Source: Bacteroidales bacterium (GTDB lineage: Bacteria > Bacteroidota > Bacteroidia > Bacteroidales > Marinilabiliaceae). Taken from it: a DNA stretch of 64,000 nucleotides. Shown one piece after another: positions 1 through 15,000 of the stretch (the stretch's first letter is position 1; every line of letters starts with the position of its first letter). Location: assembly GCA_017539645.1 (NCBI GenBank), contig JAFYCM010000089.1, forward strand, positions 1 to 64,000, written 5' to 3'. The position numbers were made by a program, and so were the translations under genes. The notes beneath the pieces were generated by a model. That model was not told the origin of the DNA. It saw nothing but the letters and a program-made list of their open reading frames with translations, and ran no database searches.

Positions 1-3000
1 CGTAGCAGCAATAGCAATCTTACCATCAACGGCGCTGCTCGTACATGACGGATTAATCTTCTCAACCGTCTCTACTTTGAGGTCGTTGATTACGAACTCG
101 CGGCTAATTGAGCAGTAGCCATCGGAGTTATAGTCGCTCACGGTCAGTGTATACTTACCAGGCTCGAGGTCGTCCCACTTAATCCAGTTGGTCTGTCCTG
201 CGGTATCCTCGGTAGGTTCAACGGCAGAGCCATCGGCATTGTGCGCTGTTACGTACGACATAACAACGTCGGACTTATACGAAGCTGTTCCTTCGCCAGT
301 GAGCACAACTTGATAGTAGCGATAGTACTTATTATCGACATCGAGTTTCTCTACACCACCAGTGATATGGAAGTCGACTTCGGCTTTACCACTTACGGTA
401 TTCATCTGGTAGCGATCGAGCGAGATAGAGAGTGCACCTGGCTGGAGCACATCAACTTCTACGAAACCAGCTTCAGGGAACGAGCAGCCGTTGGCATCGG
501 TAACTTGCAAACGGTAGAGACCTTGCGCAGCCTTCAAACCTGTGAAGAGGTAGTAACCATTGTAAGACTCATAGGTAGCATTGTCGACGCCATCGATGAA
601 GTAAATCTGATATGGAGGCGTACCGCCCGAAACATTCACTGTGATACGACCCGTCTGCGAGTTGACGCACGAGGTGATGTTGGTAGGCGTAGCCACAAGT
701 TGTAGTGGTGCTACAGACTGCGTAATCTCATACGGACCAAGATCTTTCTGGCAGCTACCAGCCTCAACGTGTACCCAATATTTACCAGCACTCAAGCCAG
801 AAACAGAGCTCTTGGTAGAGAGCGGATCTTTCAGCGTTGTACCGTCGTAGCGGTCAATTTCGTCTTCGCCTTGAGCGTTAACCTTATTGTTGTACCACGA
901 GTAGCTAAACGTCTCTATACCTTTGACGAGCACAACTTCCAAACCGCCATCAATAGAGCCTGGCATATATATCACATCGTTGTTAGCGAGGCTCAAACCT
1001 GCCGGAGCAAGCACTGTAGCAAGGTCGGTTTCGTTGGTTACAACCTTGCCCTTATTGTCTACTACTGCGAGGTCCTTCTTGTATACATAGTAACCAAGTG
1101 AAGCATTGTAAGTCACGCGGTTAGCTTCGAGGCCAAGATTTTCGAGGACAGTGGCAATCTCCGTTTCAGAAGTTACATTGTTGCCACTCGCATTCTTCAC
1201 TGGCTTATCCTGTCCGTATACATAGTAACCACCAAAGCAGTTCACTGGAGTATAGATAACCTCTTCGGTTTCAATCTCTACAGGAATAGTTACGCTCTTG
1301 GTGAGCTTACATCCGTTGGCATCGGTCATAGTTACGTTGTACGTACCACCCTTAGCGAGGCACCAAACGTCGCCTTCGTGTAGGTTGACTGATGAACCAT
1401 CGGATAGCTTAACTGCAACTACACCGTCGTCATCCATAGATACGGTTTCGCAATTCACCGAAATGAGGTTGTTGTTCGAATCTTCGTATTTATAACCCGA
1501 AGTAATCTTAGTTACAGGCGAAGCACCCGACCATGAGAAGCGGTAAGGGCCTGTGCCACCAAGCGGTGCAAGATATTCGGTAGACGACTCATAGTTAGAG
1601 CCATTCGTTGTATTGCGATATACAGGTTCGTTGCCATTGGCATCGAGAATACGTATGACGCGGTTGTATTTACCCGTCACGCCGCAGTTGACAGCTGCCA
1701 TGTCGCCATCGAGGCGGAAGTTGAGTTCCGTAGCAGCGTCAACTATGAGGCCATCGGTAGTGAAGCTACAGCCTTCGCCGTCGGTGAGGGTGAGGAAGTA
1801 TTCGCCAGGAGCGAGGTTCGACACCTTAGCGCCGCCATCGATCTGCTTATCGGCGCCACTCCACTTATAAGTATAAGTATCGTATGAAGGCGCACCGTTG
1901 TTGAGCACCGTAACGGAGATGCTACCATCTTCGGCACCTGCACATTGCTCTGGCACGATTGACGGAATGATAGAGAGGCGTTTCTGGTATGTCAAGTGAA
2001 TCTGCTTAACCGCCTGAGCTATGATAGTGTTACCGCTCTTGTCTGTTGCCAAGATGGTGTAGTAACCTTCTTTGAGGAACGAACCAACAACACCCGTCAG
2101 ATACATCTTGCTTGCCGCGTAGAAATCTTCGTACGATGGGTCGGTAGTAGCAAGCGTCTGGCTGTACTTCACAGCGCCTGTATTGTTTGCGTCGGCATCG
2201 AGCGTGGTAAATTGGTCTTTATTATAGAACCATGTATAAGTAACATCGTCAGAGCCAAGAGCGCCAGTGACATCAACGTTGATAGTACCATTGTTGAGCG
2301 ATTCGCACGACGGATTAACATAATCGGCAATGAGTTGTAGCTGGCTCACAATGATTTGCTCCGTAGCCGTACAGTTGTTTGGCAACGAGTTAACGTCGAG
2401 CACAGTCATATCGTACGCGCTAGCATTCAAACCTTTGATTGTTATTGTTTTACCAGAATATTCAACAGTAGTAGAAGCCGGTTCAACGTTAGTAACGTTG
2501 CCATTTTCATCGGTAGTTACGGTGAATATGTTAGCAAAGCTCGTAGCGGTAAGGCTCACGCGATAGCTATGCGTTTGGACATTGTTGCGAGTCTGAGTAA
2601 CACCGCCCGAAACGTCGAACTTGATGTAGCCGCCATTTTCGGTTTTACCAAGGTCAACGCCCGTAACTATGTTGTTTATCTTGAGCGCAGCAGGCTTACT
2701 TATTGCGCACTGCTGTATGTATTCGTCGTTGTTGGTTTGTGCGCTGGCGTATGTAACAGCCAAACAGCCATTAGCATCGGCAACCTGAACTTGGTATAGG
2801 TAGCCAGAAGCATCGGAAGAGCCAGAGAGACCAGTAAAGGTGTAGTCGCCGGTCTTGCTTGTAGCCGTAACAGCAGCACTGCTTGAACCATAAAGCATTA
2901 CAGTGTATGGCGCAGTACCATTAACTACGTTCACGGCAATCTTACCTGTTGCCTCATCACTACAACCCGACTCGTCGAACGCCGTAGCGGTGAAGGTCAT

Positions 3001-6000
3001 CTTGTTAGGCTGCGTAATTACAAACTTGTCTTGTATACCGCCAAAGGTCTTTGTACATACCTGACCCGAAGCATCGTTACGCGTGATAACTACCCAATAT
3101 GTACCAGCAGGAACATTCTCGAGCGAACTTGATGTAGCAGTATTATTTACAACCTTGATGGCATCGAGTTCAGCATCGGTCTTGCCCTTAGGATCGGCAG
3201 TGTACCACTGGAATGTCGGGTTAACAACTCCCGAAACATCCAACGAGATGCTACCATCGGAACCGCCGTAGCAACTTACGTTCTTAATATCAGGCGGAAT
3301 ACTTATGAGCGTGATAGCATCAGGCACTTCGAAAGTCTGCTCAGCCACACAGCCGTTGGCATCCTCTACGTGCATAGTATATATGCCGGCATTCATGAAG
3401 TCGTGGTTAGCAAGGTCGGCATAATCACCCAACTGAATATCCGACGTAGGACCAGTGATGTTGTAACGATAGTGAGCGCCATTGGTATAGCGTACGCCAC
3501 CCTTAGGTTCAGCAGTCGTTTCGTTAGGAGCAACCTCAAACTCGAAGCGGCGAGTATTGTTCTCGCAATCTACCGAACCATCGACAACTTTGAGCGAGTA
3601 GGTAATCTGCTCTGGCTGCTTAACTTCTATAGATTTGCCAACCGAGCAACCGTCGTCGTCGACAACTTGCAAGTAGTAGTAGCCAGCCACAAGGTCGGTT
3701 ATGTTCTTGCTACCTGAAGCAAAGCCCGAAACGCCGCTCCAAATATAGGTGAGAGGCACGTCAGATTTCTCACCCTCTACCACTACACTGATAGCACCAT
3801 TGTTATCGCCGTGACAAGTTACATCAGTAATATCCTCATTGATAATATACTGGCGTTCAACAACAAGTTCGAACTCTTGCGTGAGGCTGCCAATCTTATG
3901 GTTGTTATCTGTATCGCCAGTAGACACATCGTCTTGAGCGCCATCGTAAACGGTTACAATATATTTACCAGCCTCAACACCAACGAGCGAGCTCGTAGTC
4001 TGGAAGCTTATTGGCACCGGAGTACCATTTTCGTCAACCTTCTGCCAACTATACTTAACCACACCAACTGCACCAGTGACGTTCACACTAATAGCACCAT
4101 TCTTGATGGTTGCGCAATATGGATTTGTGGTTGTGTAGGTGAGAGCAAGTTTGCTGAGTTCGAAGCCAGTGCTTGCTGAGCAAGTAGCCTCATTGGTAAC
4201 AATATCTTGCGCAGAAATGGTATACGTACCAGCCTGAAGGTCGGTAAATTCTACCTCAAAACGCTGGTTAGCATCGTTCCATGTATAAGTATACTTACCA
4301 TTAGCTATGGTCTGATTGCTATTTTGAGTATTGCTACTATTCAACGACACGTTGCGAGCACCGAAGCCGTCTACATCTTCACTTGCAAGAGAGAGGTTGA
4401 TGCGGTATTCGCCACTTCTATTAGGTGTGCCGCCCGAAACGTAGAACGAAGCCTCGCCGAGTTTGTCGTTTCTATCGTCCATTACGTATGCGAGGTTGCT
4501 AATCTCTATAGGCTGATATTTATCTATAACGACTTGAACAGGAGGTTGCGAAGCGGCGCCCACAGCAGCGTTGCCAGCATCGGGCAATAGCGAGCCATCG
4601 CTAATACTATAGAAGTTTGCACAGCCGTTAGCATCGCTCATAGTTATGTAGTGCTGACCTGCAATGAGGCCGCCGAAGCGATAGTAGCCGGTTGTAGTCA
4701 CTGGTGCACCACCATCGAGCATAACTTGATATGAAGGTGTGCCACCCGTAATTTGAACGGTTATAGAACCTGTAGCCACATCGGCATCGCAGCTGCGAAC
4801 ATCTTCGTGGCTCACGGTGTAGTAGAGACGCGTAGGCTCGGTTATTTCGAACTTCATCTCTTTCTGGCAACCATTACCATCGAGCACAACGAGTCTGTAA
4901 GAACCGCCAGGCAAACCATTTATAGAAACGGTATTCTGCTTAGAGTCGGCTGTAGAAGGAGCTGTACTTGTAGGTACAGTAGAAGTAGTCAACGTAAAGT
5001 CTTCATACGTATTATTCTCCAAGCACTGCCAGTAATATTTATACTCGCCATCGCCACCATAGATAGCAGCCGTGAACGAACCATCTTTAGCATCGTAGCA
5101 GCTTACATCGCTCTTGACTGGGCTTTCGATGGTTATATCAGAGTATTGTTCGATAGTTATCTCGCCCGAAACCTGACAGTTGTTCTGGTCGGTTACGGTG
5201 ACTATGTACGTACCAGCTGCCAAATCGCGGAAGTCACCATCGGGCACTGCAAATCTATCGGCATTGCGGCGTGCACCAGGCGACAAGGTAATAGCCTTGT
5301 AGTGGTCGATGGTAGTAGTGCCATCGATTGTATGTGCAATGCTACCGCCAGTAACTCTGTAGTATACAACGCCATCTTTAGAGCCATAGCATAGCGGAGT
5401 AGCAGGCTCGGTAGCGTTGAAGTCGGTAAGCTTAAGTTCGAGGTTGAGCGCCGATTCAGCACCATCGGCATACTCTACAGCAATATCTTGCTCGTATGCA
5501 CCACCGTCGCGGTCCTCAATACGTACTTTGTAGTCGCCCACAGCATAGCCATCGAGGATAAGCATGGTAGTTCCCGGATAGTCTTCCTTCACAAGTACAT
5601 CGTCTACATAAATATTGAATGGACGCTTACCATTGTTAATCATGATATTGATAGCGCCGGTCTCGCCACCATAGCAGAGAACCTTGTCGGTACGTATGGT
5701 TACCGAAAGCGCGCCATTGTCAAAAATATTTATAGGCGTACCATTCACATCTGAGTAGCAGCCGTTTACATCTTTCACACGTACATAGTATGTACCCTTA
5801 GGCAACGGCGAAACCATATATTGGTCTTTGTATTGGTCATCGCCGTCGAATGGCTGCGTCGATGTTGCTGAATACTTACCAGTAGTGGCATCTTTCGCAA
5901 CGCTGAACGCCGACCACTCGAGCGTGTAAGGCTGAGTGCCACCCGTTACATCGCCGATGCTAATCTTACCATTGTACGGATCGTCGATAGTTACATCGAT

Positions 6001-9000
6001 AGTCTCGTAGCTGAAGGTGATGCGGTCTGGCGAATCTATGGTCACTTCGATAGGCACAACACAGTCGTTAGCATCATATACATAGAATATGTAGTTGCCT
6101 GCTTTGAGACCTTCAATCTTATCGCCGCTCGACAATTCGTTACGAACATCAGCTGCATCAACACCTTGCTGACGATAGCGATAGAGTTTCGTACCATTAT
6201 CGAACGGAGTACCGCCCGAAACAGTGAAGGTCACAGCGCCATTTGCGTCATCGAAGCACTTCACGTTCTCAACCTTTGCAGATACGGTGAGCGGCTCGGT
6301 AGGACCTTTTATAGTGTACTCTTCCGACATTGAGCAGCCATAGTAGCGGTCTGTTACAGTAACTTGGTAGTTGCCACTTGTAAGACCCGTCTGGTTGTAT
6401 ACCGAGGTCGACTTGTTGAGACCATCGCCCGAACCAGTCCATGAATATATGTAGCTACCCGAACCACCTTGAACTGCCAAGCTGATAGTACCATTTTGCT
6501 CTTCGAAGCAAGTAACGTCGGTAGATACGCCCTTGACAGAGAATGGATAGTTGTCGCCAATCTCAATCTTCAACCAACCATCTTCGTGGTTAGCTGCGGT
6601 GCTCGTGGTCAACGGATATGTACAATTGGTCATTGCATCATTGGCATCCATCTTGCGAGCCACGTTATCTTTTATACGTACGTAGTATGTACCCTTAGCA
6701 AGGTTGCTACGTGCATTGAGGGCAGTAAACTCGCCCGGTTGTGGATTGTTCGGATCAACAAGAAGGTCTTTCCATGCATATAAGTATTCGCCCGAACCGC
6801 CAGTTGTGGTTACGGTGATAGTACCGGTATTGTTGCCCGTACAGGTTGAGTTCGACGATACGTATGTAGCACTCAATGGTTGAACGAAGGTTACCGAACG
6901 CGTCTCAGGGCAGTTCTTTGCACCTGTAGATGAAACTACCGAAGCCGTTACAGTGTAGCTACCGCTCACAAGATCAACTTGCGTGAGGCCTGTGTTGTCG
7001 CTAACGTTTGTACCGTTCCAGTTGATCTCAATCTGCATTTGGTTTTTAGTACCGTTCTTCTCGTAAGCTACAGTAAGTATGTGGGTATCTTTGTTCCACA
7101 TATTACCGAGTGTAATATTTTCGCTATTTCCGCCCTCTTGAGCGGTCTTATTTGCAGTTATTTCAGCATCGGTAAGTTGATGAGCCGTAGCCAACGTCTG
7201 GTTACGCAGCGCAAAGTCGTCGAATACTATTTCGAGTTTGCCGTCCTCGCCGCTGCAGTCGATGTCCTCAGTCTTGGTAAGCATGAACGAAATTGGCACT
7301 GGTTCAACTACCACTGCACTACCCTCGTTCTGTGCGCCCTTCGAGTCTTTCACTACAACCTTGTAGCTACCAGCAGCCACATTCTTGAGTTGGTTCGTAG
7401 TCTGACCAGTAATAATTATGTAGTTGTCGCTCGCATCTGCCATATACCATTGATATGTATACGGAGCATTACCGCCCGTAGCCACAGCTGTAACTATAGC
7501 GTCGCTCTGTCCGTTGCACGACACTTGCGTAGCCGTAGCCTTAACCGACAGACCTTCGTATGACGGAACGATGATGTTTGTTAGCGTTGCGTTACATACG
7601 CCATCGGTAACAACTACTTTATAATATCCGGCTTCAATATTATCGTAGATTGGCTCTGTGAGGCCAGTAGCAACTTGAGTATATGTATTGTCGTTTACAG
7701 TCGAAGTATTTTCATCAAATGCAACGCTCGATTTATACCATGTATATACGTATGAACCAGCGCCGTTGCCGCCTTCAGCCTTGACAACAATCTCGGCATT
7801 CTGTATTGAGGTAATCGGCTCTACGTGGACAAGCTCGAGCGTAAGTTCATCATTCAGATGTACGCTCTTAGATACGAGGCTCGTACAGCCGCTCGTCTTA
7901 TGCTGAAGCGTGAGAGTAAGGTCGCCACCATTTATGAGGTTCTTGAGGCTTCCTACGTATGTATAGCCAGAAGGCGCAGTTGTAGAGGCTGTACCGCCAG
8001 CCGTATATTGCGGATTGCTATTGCCAGTAAATGCATCGCCGCTCCAATTGTAGTTGTAGCTGTCGATGGTTGTGAATGCATCGGCACGCCATACTTCAAC
8101 TGTACGTGTTTCTACATTGCAAGCGTCGCCCGTACCATCGCTGACAATAAGCATAAAGTCGACCACTTGATCTTCCGTAAGCGTAACAGGTTCCGACTCT
8201 GCGTAGCAGCCATCAGGGTCTGAACCTTCATAAATACGTACTTTATACGTACCTGCCGTGAAGCCCTTGAAGAGCTGACCTGCCGCCATTGTCCAGCTAC
8301 CAGCCGGCATAGCCGCAAATACATACGGATCCGCAGTTGTACCTGAGCCGCCCGTAGCTTTATACCAAGTGTAGTTAACACTATTTACGCCCGTGGTAAC
8401 AGCGTTGAGCGTGATAGTACCATCGCTATTGCCGTTGCAGGTTACATTGGTGTGGTTTGCAATAGATACGGTGAGAATCTTCTCATAATCAAGCACTATA
8501 TCGGCAAGTGTGTATGTGCCTTTGTTGATATCCTCGTCATCGCTTACAACAATCTTGTACGTACCCGGCTCAAGGTTGTTGAACGATACGCCACCGGTAG
8601 ATGATGTTTTACTTACTGTGTTTGAAATATCCGTATTATCCTTAGAAATGGTGTAGCTGAGTTGGGTCGCGTCGGTGTAGCCCGTGACACTCAAATCAAT
8701 ATGACCATCTTTATCGGTTAAACATTTAGGCTTATATGGATATGCCTTAACATTCAAACCGAACTTGAGACTCGCGCGGCACGAATATGAGTCACCTTGT
8801 GGGTCGTTGTCCGAAACTTCTACGCTGTATTCGCCAGCAACAAGATTATTTATAGTTACAATCTGTGTTGCGGCATCGAACGAATAGTTGGTATCGGTTG
8901 ATGGCAAGCTGAACGAGGTAGACGAACCGGTAGTGTTGTTCACGAGCTTAACCATGTATTGCTGAGACTTACCACCAGTGATCATAATCTTAGCTGAGCC

Positions 9001-12000
9001 GCCGTTTGCATCGCCGGCTTTCATGGTAAACTCTTGAAGAGTAGCAGTAATTTGCTCAGTTTGTTCTACTGTTACAGAGTATACACTATCGCACTTAGTA
9101 GCATCTTCTACAACGATGGTATAGTCGCCAGCAGGGATGTTTTCAAATGTCCATGGATTGTTTTCCTTTATATCCTTCTTGGTCGACTGAACTTGTGAAG
9201 TATTAGCATTATTACCAACCTTAACCATTACAGTATACGGCGCGATACCACCTTTAGGACGAACAGTGATAGTACCCGTAGCACTTGCATCACAAGAGAC
9301 TACGTCGGTGTGCGATACGTCGGCATTTATTTCGTATGTATCGAGATAGATATGCTTTGTTACTGAGCAACCACTGAAATCAGTAGTGTTATCGTTTGTT
9401 ACAGTCACCTCGTACCAACCAGCAGGGCCGTCGAGCGCGTAAGGCGATGTCTTTTGTATATATACACCCGAAGCAGAGGTTTGGTTAGGAGTGCATTCTT
9501 CAGTAAAGATTGCATCGGTAATTTCAGTTTCTAACATGCCTACACTATTAGGTGCATATTTCCATGTGTATGTATAGCCATATTCAGCATACTTAGGCAG
9601 AGCGCCTACACCCTCGCCATGATTACCTTCAATAAGTATGTGACCATCGTTGCCACCTTTACAAGTTACTGGCGTAGTCTTGTATTCCACTACAATATCC
9701 GATGGCAAGAATATCGTCTCGGCATGAGAGCAACTTGCGTTGTCGCTCGCGGTAATGGTGAGTGTAACATAACCACCATAAGGCATTTTCGAGGTCTTCA
9801 GCGTAGCATTATCAAACGAGAAGTCACGAGGTATGCTGTCGCCAGTCCAAACGTAGTCGAATTTAGCGGTCTCGTTTTCGTACGAGAAGTCAGATGCGCT
9901 AATAGTACGGTTCTGAATATCGCAAATGTCGTTAGCTTCAATCTTGAATGTTATCGGCTTGATACCCAAAACTTTTGTAGTTCCCTCGAATACACAACCC
10001 GACTGCGGAGCTCTGATAGTGAGCGTATACTCAACTTCTTTTGGTTCACCGTCCTCCAAATAGGTATCGAGTGTAGCCGACTCGAGATAATACTGATTGA
10101 GTTTACCCGAAGATCGCGCAATCTTCACTTTCTTGGTTACATCCTTGCCTGGGTGTCCGCGCCATGTGAAGGTTACGAGGTTATTCAAGAAGTCAACCTT
10201 CTCTTGGTCGGTCATGCCTATTGTATCGCGGGTTATCTGCAAGCCAAGTTCTGCATCGGTAAAGCCATTGAGTGTAACGAGGGCTTGAGTAGGAACACCT
10301 TCGCCAGCACATGCTTCTACTGTCTTGATATATTGGTCGAACTCAACCGTCTTTTGGTATGCAAGTTCAACCATCTTATAGAGCTGGAAGTCACGGAGTT
10401 TGGTTATTCCATCGGTGTCGTAGACAACTTCGTTTACATAGCCAACATAGAAACCTGGTTCGAGCTCTTCTATGCGGCTCTTACCATTCGGGTAATTAGT
10501 TACATCAGTGTTAGTTAGCTCTGTGTAGTGAGCTATGTTGTCTGAATAAGTATCGGAATAATACCATTTATATGTAACCGTACCAACAGCGCGAACAAGT
10601 TCTGCCTCCAACGAACCTTTGTCGGATGTTGCGCAGAGAGGCTGAACATCTTTCAAGTTGTATGAAAGCACAAGGTCGTCGAAGCGTATCATACAGGTGT
10701 TGTTGGTTGTAGGATCTTGGTCTATCGAGTTGAAGTCGTAAACCATCAAGTAGTATACCGCTGCTGTTAAATCTGCTTTTGTTGTGATAGTACTTACGCT
10801 ATCAGCAGCATTCATAGTAGATACTGTACCTTGATCACTTGCTTGGTCTTCGCCCTCTTTGTAGAGATACCAACGATAATTAGGATTGCCACCTTTTATT
10901 GCGCCGCCTTTGATTTCAGCTGTAATAACGCCCGTACCATCTATATTAAGTACCGACGTTACCGCACCTCTAACCATGTTAGATATGTTGCTAATTACAA
11001 TAGGATCGAGGTCGACACTTACGTTATTTCCATCTACGACAGTGATTTGGTACGAACCAGCCATCAAGTTGCTGAGGGTGTAAGTTACGTTCGCATCACC
11101 AGCGTTAACTGGCATAATATTATCGGCTCTGTTACCTTGCGCGTCAATATATACCTCGCCGCCCAACTTCACTGTATATGGTGCTTGACCTGTGATAGTA
11201 AGTGTGATAGAACCTGTACCTGCATTCTCAGAGTAACATTGATTGTCTATCGATGTGGCATCAACTTGCAATGAGTTGCCGCCTACGGTAAACTGCTTAT
11301 CGAAGTAGCATCGTTCGGTATCTACAACCTTAATTATGAAGTTCTTCGACTCCCGACGGTTGTTTTGAGAGTCGCGAACTGAAAGGTGATCTATTGGGTT
11401 GGCATTCTTACCTGTTGCGTTAGTTGGAGTAGTAAGCGGAGTTGTCAAATCGTCTTCGGCATACCAATACCATTCGTAGCTCTGACCAATACCATTTTCA
11501 ATTGCCTTTATCTCAATAGAACCTATCGACGTACCATTATCAGGCAAAATCTGCTCTTGCTCTACGCGAATGTCCTTAGGTTGAGTAATAGTTACAGACG
11601 CTGTCTCAGAGTAGCAAGTGCCTTCGCTATCTTTCTCGCCGTTGTACACGCGAACTACGAATGTGCCGGTGTTGCCGCTCTGGAGTTTGAAGGTGAATTT
11701 CGTCTCCTTTTCTGCCGTATTGGCCTCATCTTCAACACCTGTGTAAGAATCATTATCCTTTATAGTTTGCGATGCTTCAAGCACATATTCTACTGTGCCC
11801 GTAGCTGGATCGGTTACGAGTTTGTATAGTTTATAGTAGTGGTATTCCGAATTGCCGTATGTAGCCGAAGCCGTAATAGATGCAACCGACTTGCTGCCAA
11901 TGGTATGGGTTGTATTATTGTACTCCTTCTCGTTGTCGGCACAGAGGAAGTCAACTTTATCGGTAATCTGCGCAAAGATTTTTGGCTCAATGGTCACCGT

Positions 12001-15000
12001 CTTCTCGCCGTAGCAAGTAATCACATCATCGGTCTGACCATCAACCGTGTACGCCATCGGATTGGTCCACTTAGCGCGGTAAGCAACCTTGTAGTCAACC
12101 GGCTTGGTGATGTCGGTCATATTTATGATGAACGACTTGTTCACACCATCAGTAACCGTAGCCCAGTCGTTGGTCATAATCCATGTAGTACGCGATTCGT
12201 CGTAACGCCAAACAGAGAGTTCGAACGTTGTAGCATGGTTGCGCGGGTTCTTCTGCGCCGTAACGGTGTTCCAGCTACCGGTTATGCTTGTCTTTATCGA
12301 TGCGGTACATACATCGAACGTAGGCTCAACAAGATCAACATAATCTGGCTCATAGATGGTTATCTCATTTTCATCTTTACAACCCTTCGTATCGCTCACT
12401 TGCAATGTGTACGTACCAGCGGGCAACTCGGTGAAGAGGTAAGGCTTCGTTGCGTCTTTTTGGTAAGTAGAGGTTACATCATCGCTGCCCTTGAACAGCT
12501 TGTAAGTATAGTTGGTAAGCGTACCCTGCTGAGATACGTTGCCGCCCTCCATTGCCGTAACTTGGATAGAACCAAGCGTACAGTTTGCAGGATTAATATC
12601 GTTTGGCGAAGCACCAGTTTCGCACTTACAGTTGACATCTTCAACGGCGTAGCGAACTATCTTGAGCGCCTTGTCTGGCTCGGTGATGGTGAAATCTTCG
12701 TGGTATACGCAGTTTGGATAATCTTCGTACTTATACCAGATTGTATAGTCGCCAGCCACAAGTTTATCCACGGTCAAGGTGTTCGAGATAAGTATCTGAC
12801 CATCTTGCTGTGGAGTTCCGGTAGTGCCGGCAGTATATGTAACCTCCGAACGAACGTTGAAACCTGAGATGTCGTAATTAGCCATAGTAGCAAAGTCGGA
12901 AACCTTCTTCCAACCTGAGCTATTGCCATCTACCGTGCCGCCCTTCTCTACTATAATGAAGTTCACCTTCGAGTTGAATGCGCGATACTTCACGTAGTTG
13001 GTAGATGTTGCCGTTGCATTAGCAGGCACAGTGTATTCAGCCACATCTTTCAGGTGAGTAAAGGTTATCACTGCTTTACCATCCTGCGCGCCCTTACAGG
13101 TTACTTCCGTAGGTACGTATGTAGTGGTAATGTCGGGCAATGCCTTAATCTCAAATTCCAAATCGTTGCTACAAGCGCTGTTGTCGCCCGAGTAAACCGA
13201 AACGGAATAGTAGCCCGCTTCAAGGTTCTGGATATTAGTATTATGCGTAGTAAACTCAGCGCCAGAACGTTTTGCCCAATCTACCACGAAACTTGAGTTG
13301 CTAACCCTCTCGATGGCTGCCGCACCAATAGCTGTACAGTTGCTGTAAGGTTCAGTGATGTCGAGCACAAAGTCTACAGGCTCAACCGCGCCAACTGTCT
13401 GAACATCCGACTTGTAGACGCAGCCCGTAGCATTATCGGTTATAAGTAATATGTACTGACCTGCTGGCAAATTCGGATATGAATATTCGTTGTTTGCCAT
13501 TGCTTTGTCGCTCGAAAGGTCATCGCGATTAGCACTGTAATCGTACCATGCATATTTGAATGCCGACGATGTAATATTCACCGGCTGACCATTCTTAGTC
13601 AAACTGCTAAGGGTTACCGAACCGTTTTTCTTATCAGTGCCACCAGCCTCGGTACATGAGTTGACAATATCGAACGCCATCACATAATCTCTATGCTTGA
13701 TAGGGATAATCTTGGCAATCACGTTGTCGCATGTATTTGAGACTGTGGCATGATCAACAGTCAAACCTGCTGGCAAGCTGCGTCCAGTTATATCCGCACC
13801 ATTCTTGTCGAGTACATATATATATGTATCGTCATTCGAATTGGTAGCTGTTGGCAATGTGCCGTTAGTTACTGTGTTTTCAGCGCTAAGTATGTACTTG
13901 ATAGGCAGACTTGCCGTCACGTTCCAACCATCTTGAGGCTGAGCAGTCTCATAAACCTTATGGTCTGCACCAGCTTGGTTAGTAATTACATGCGTAGCAA
14001 TCACATTGCCCGAGTTAGCCACATATTCATCTTCGCTATTCTTAGAGTTCTTTATCTCCATATCATAGCTAATGGCGCTGTTGGTGGCGTGCGTCATCTT
14101 GAAGGTGTAGTAGCCGTACTTCTTCTGGTCGAGGTCTTGCATTTGGAATTGCAACTTGTCGGTCAGCAAATCAAGGCCAAGCGAATGACCATCTTTATCA
14201 AGTTCCTCGTTGTTGAGCCAGTTCTCTTTGTAGTTGCCATCTTTATCTACGTAGAACGGACAGTAAACAATTGTATCCGTCGTTTGATATTGATGTTTAG
14301 GCGCTACATAGTATTGGCGGAAGATTGTTTGCGGACATGAGCCGCTCTCCGACATAAATATGTAGTTGATATTATAGATGCCCGGCGAGAGGTTCTCTGG
14401 GTTGAAGTAGAACTGACCCATATCGTCGGTCACATCACCATTGCAAGGCACAGAGGTGAGTCTCGTTCCCGCAAGGCTCGACGAAATATTCTTCTGAACC
14501 GTGGTGAGCGTGCTTGCATCAACGTTGAGCGCAGCAAACTCAGATACTATAGTATTCTTCTTGTAGTATTCAACGCCATCAATAGTAACCGCCTGAGCTG
14601 CAGACGAAAGTATCTTAGCATTGAGCGTCATTATTGCATTCACATCGGCAGCAGTGTAACAATCCACTCCATTTATATCTACCGACGTAAGCAAAGCTGA
14701 AATGCCAAGCAACGTAAATTGTGCGTCAACTTCGCTCTTCTCATAATATGTATTACCACTCTCAACTATCGGTGTAGCCGTCACTCTTGGCGAAGCGGTC
14801 GCAAGCGCTGCATCTACCTCACTCTTAGCGAAATAGTCAACGGCTGTCGCGCCATAATTAGAGTTATATACGAATTCCAAACCGAGATTGCGGCTCGGAT
14901 CGTTGGCAGTGTAGTCCGTCTTACCTTGCTTTGTCACCTCGAAGTAGCCATAGCCCGGCACGCGCTCTGTTGAGCTACCCGACTTGAGTGGGTGCTCAGT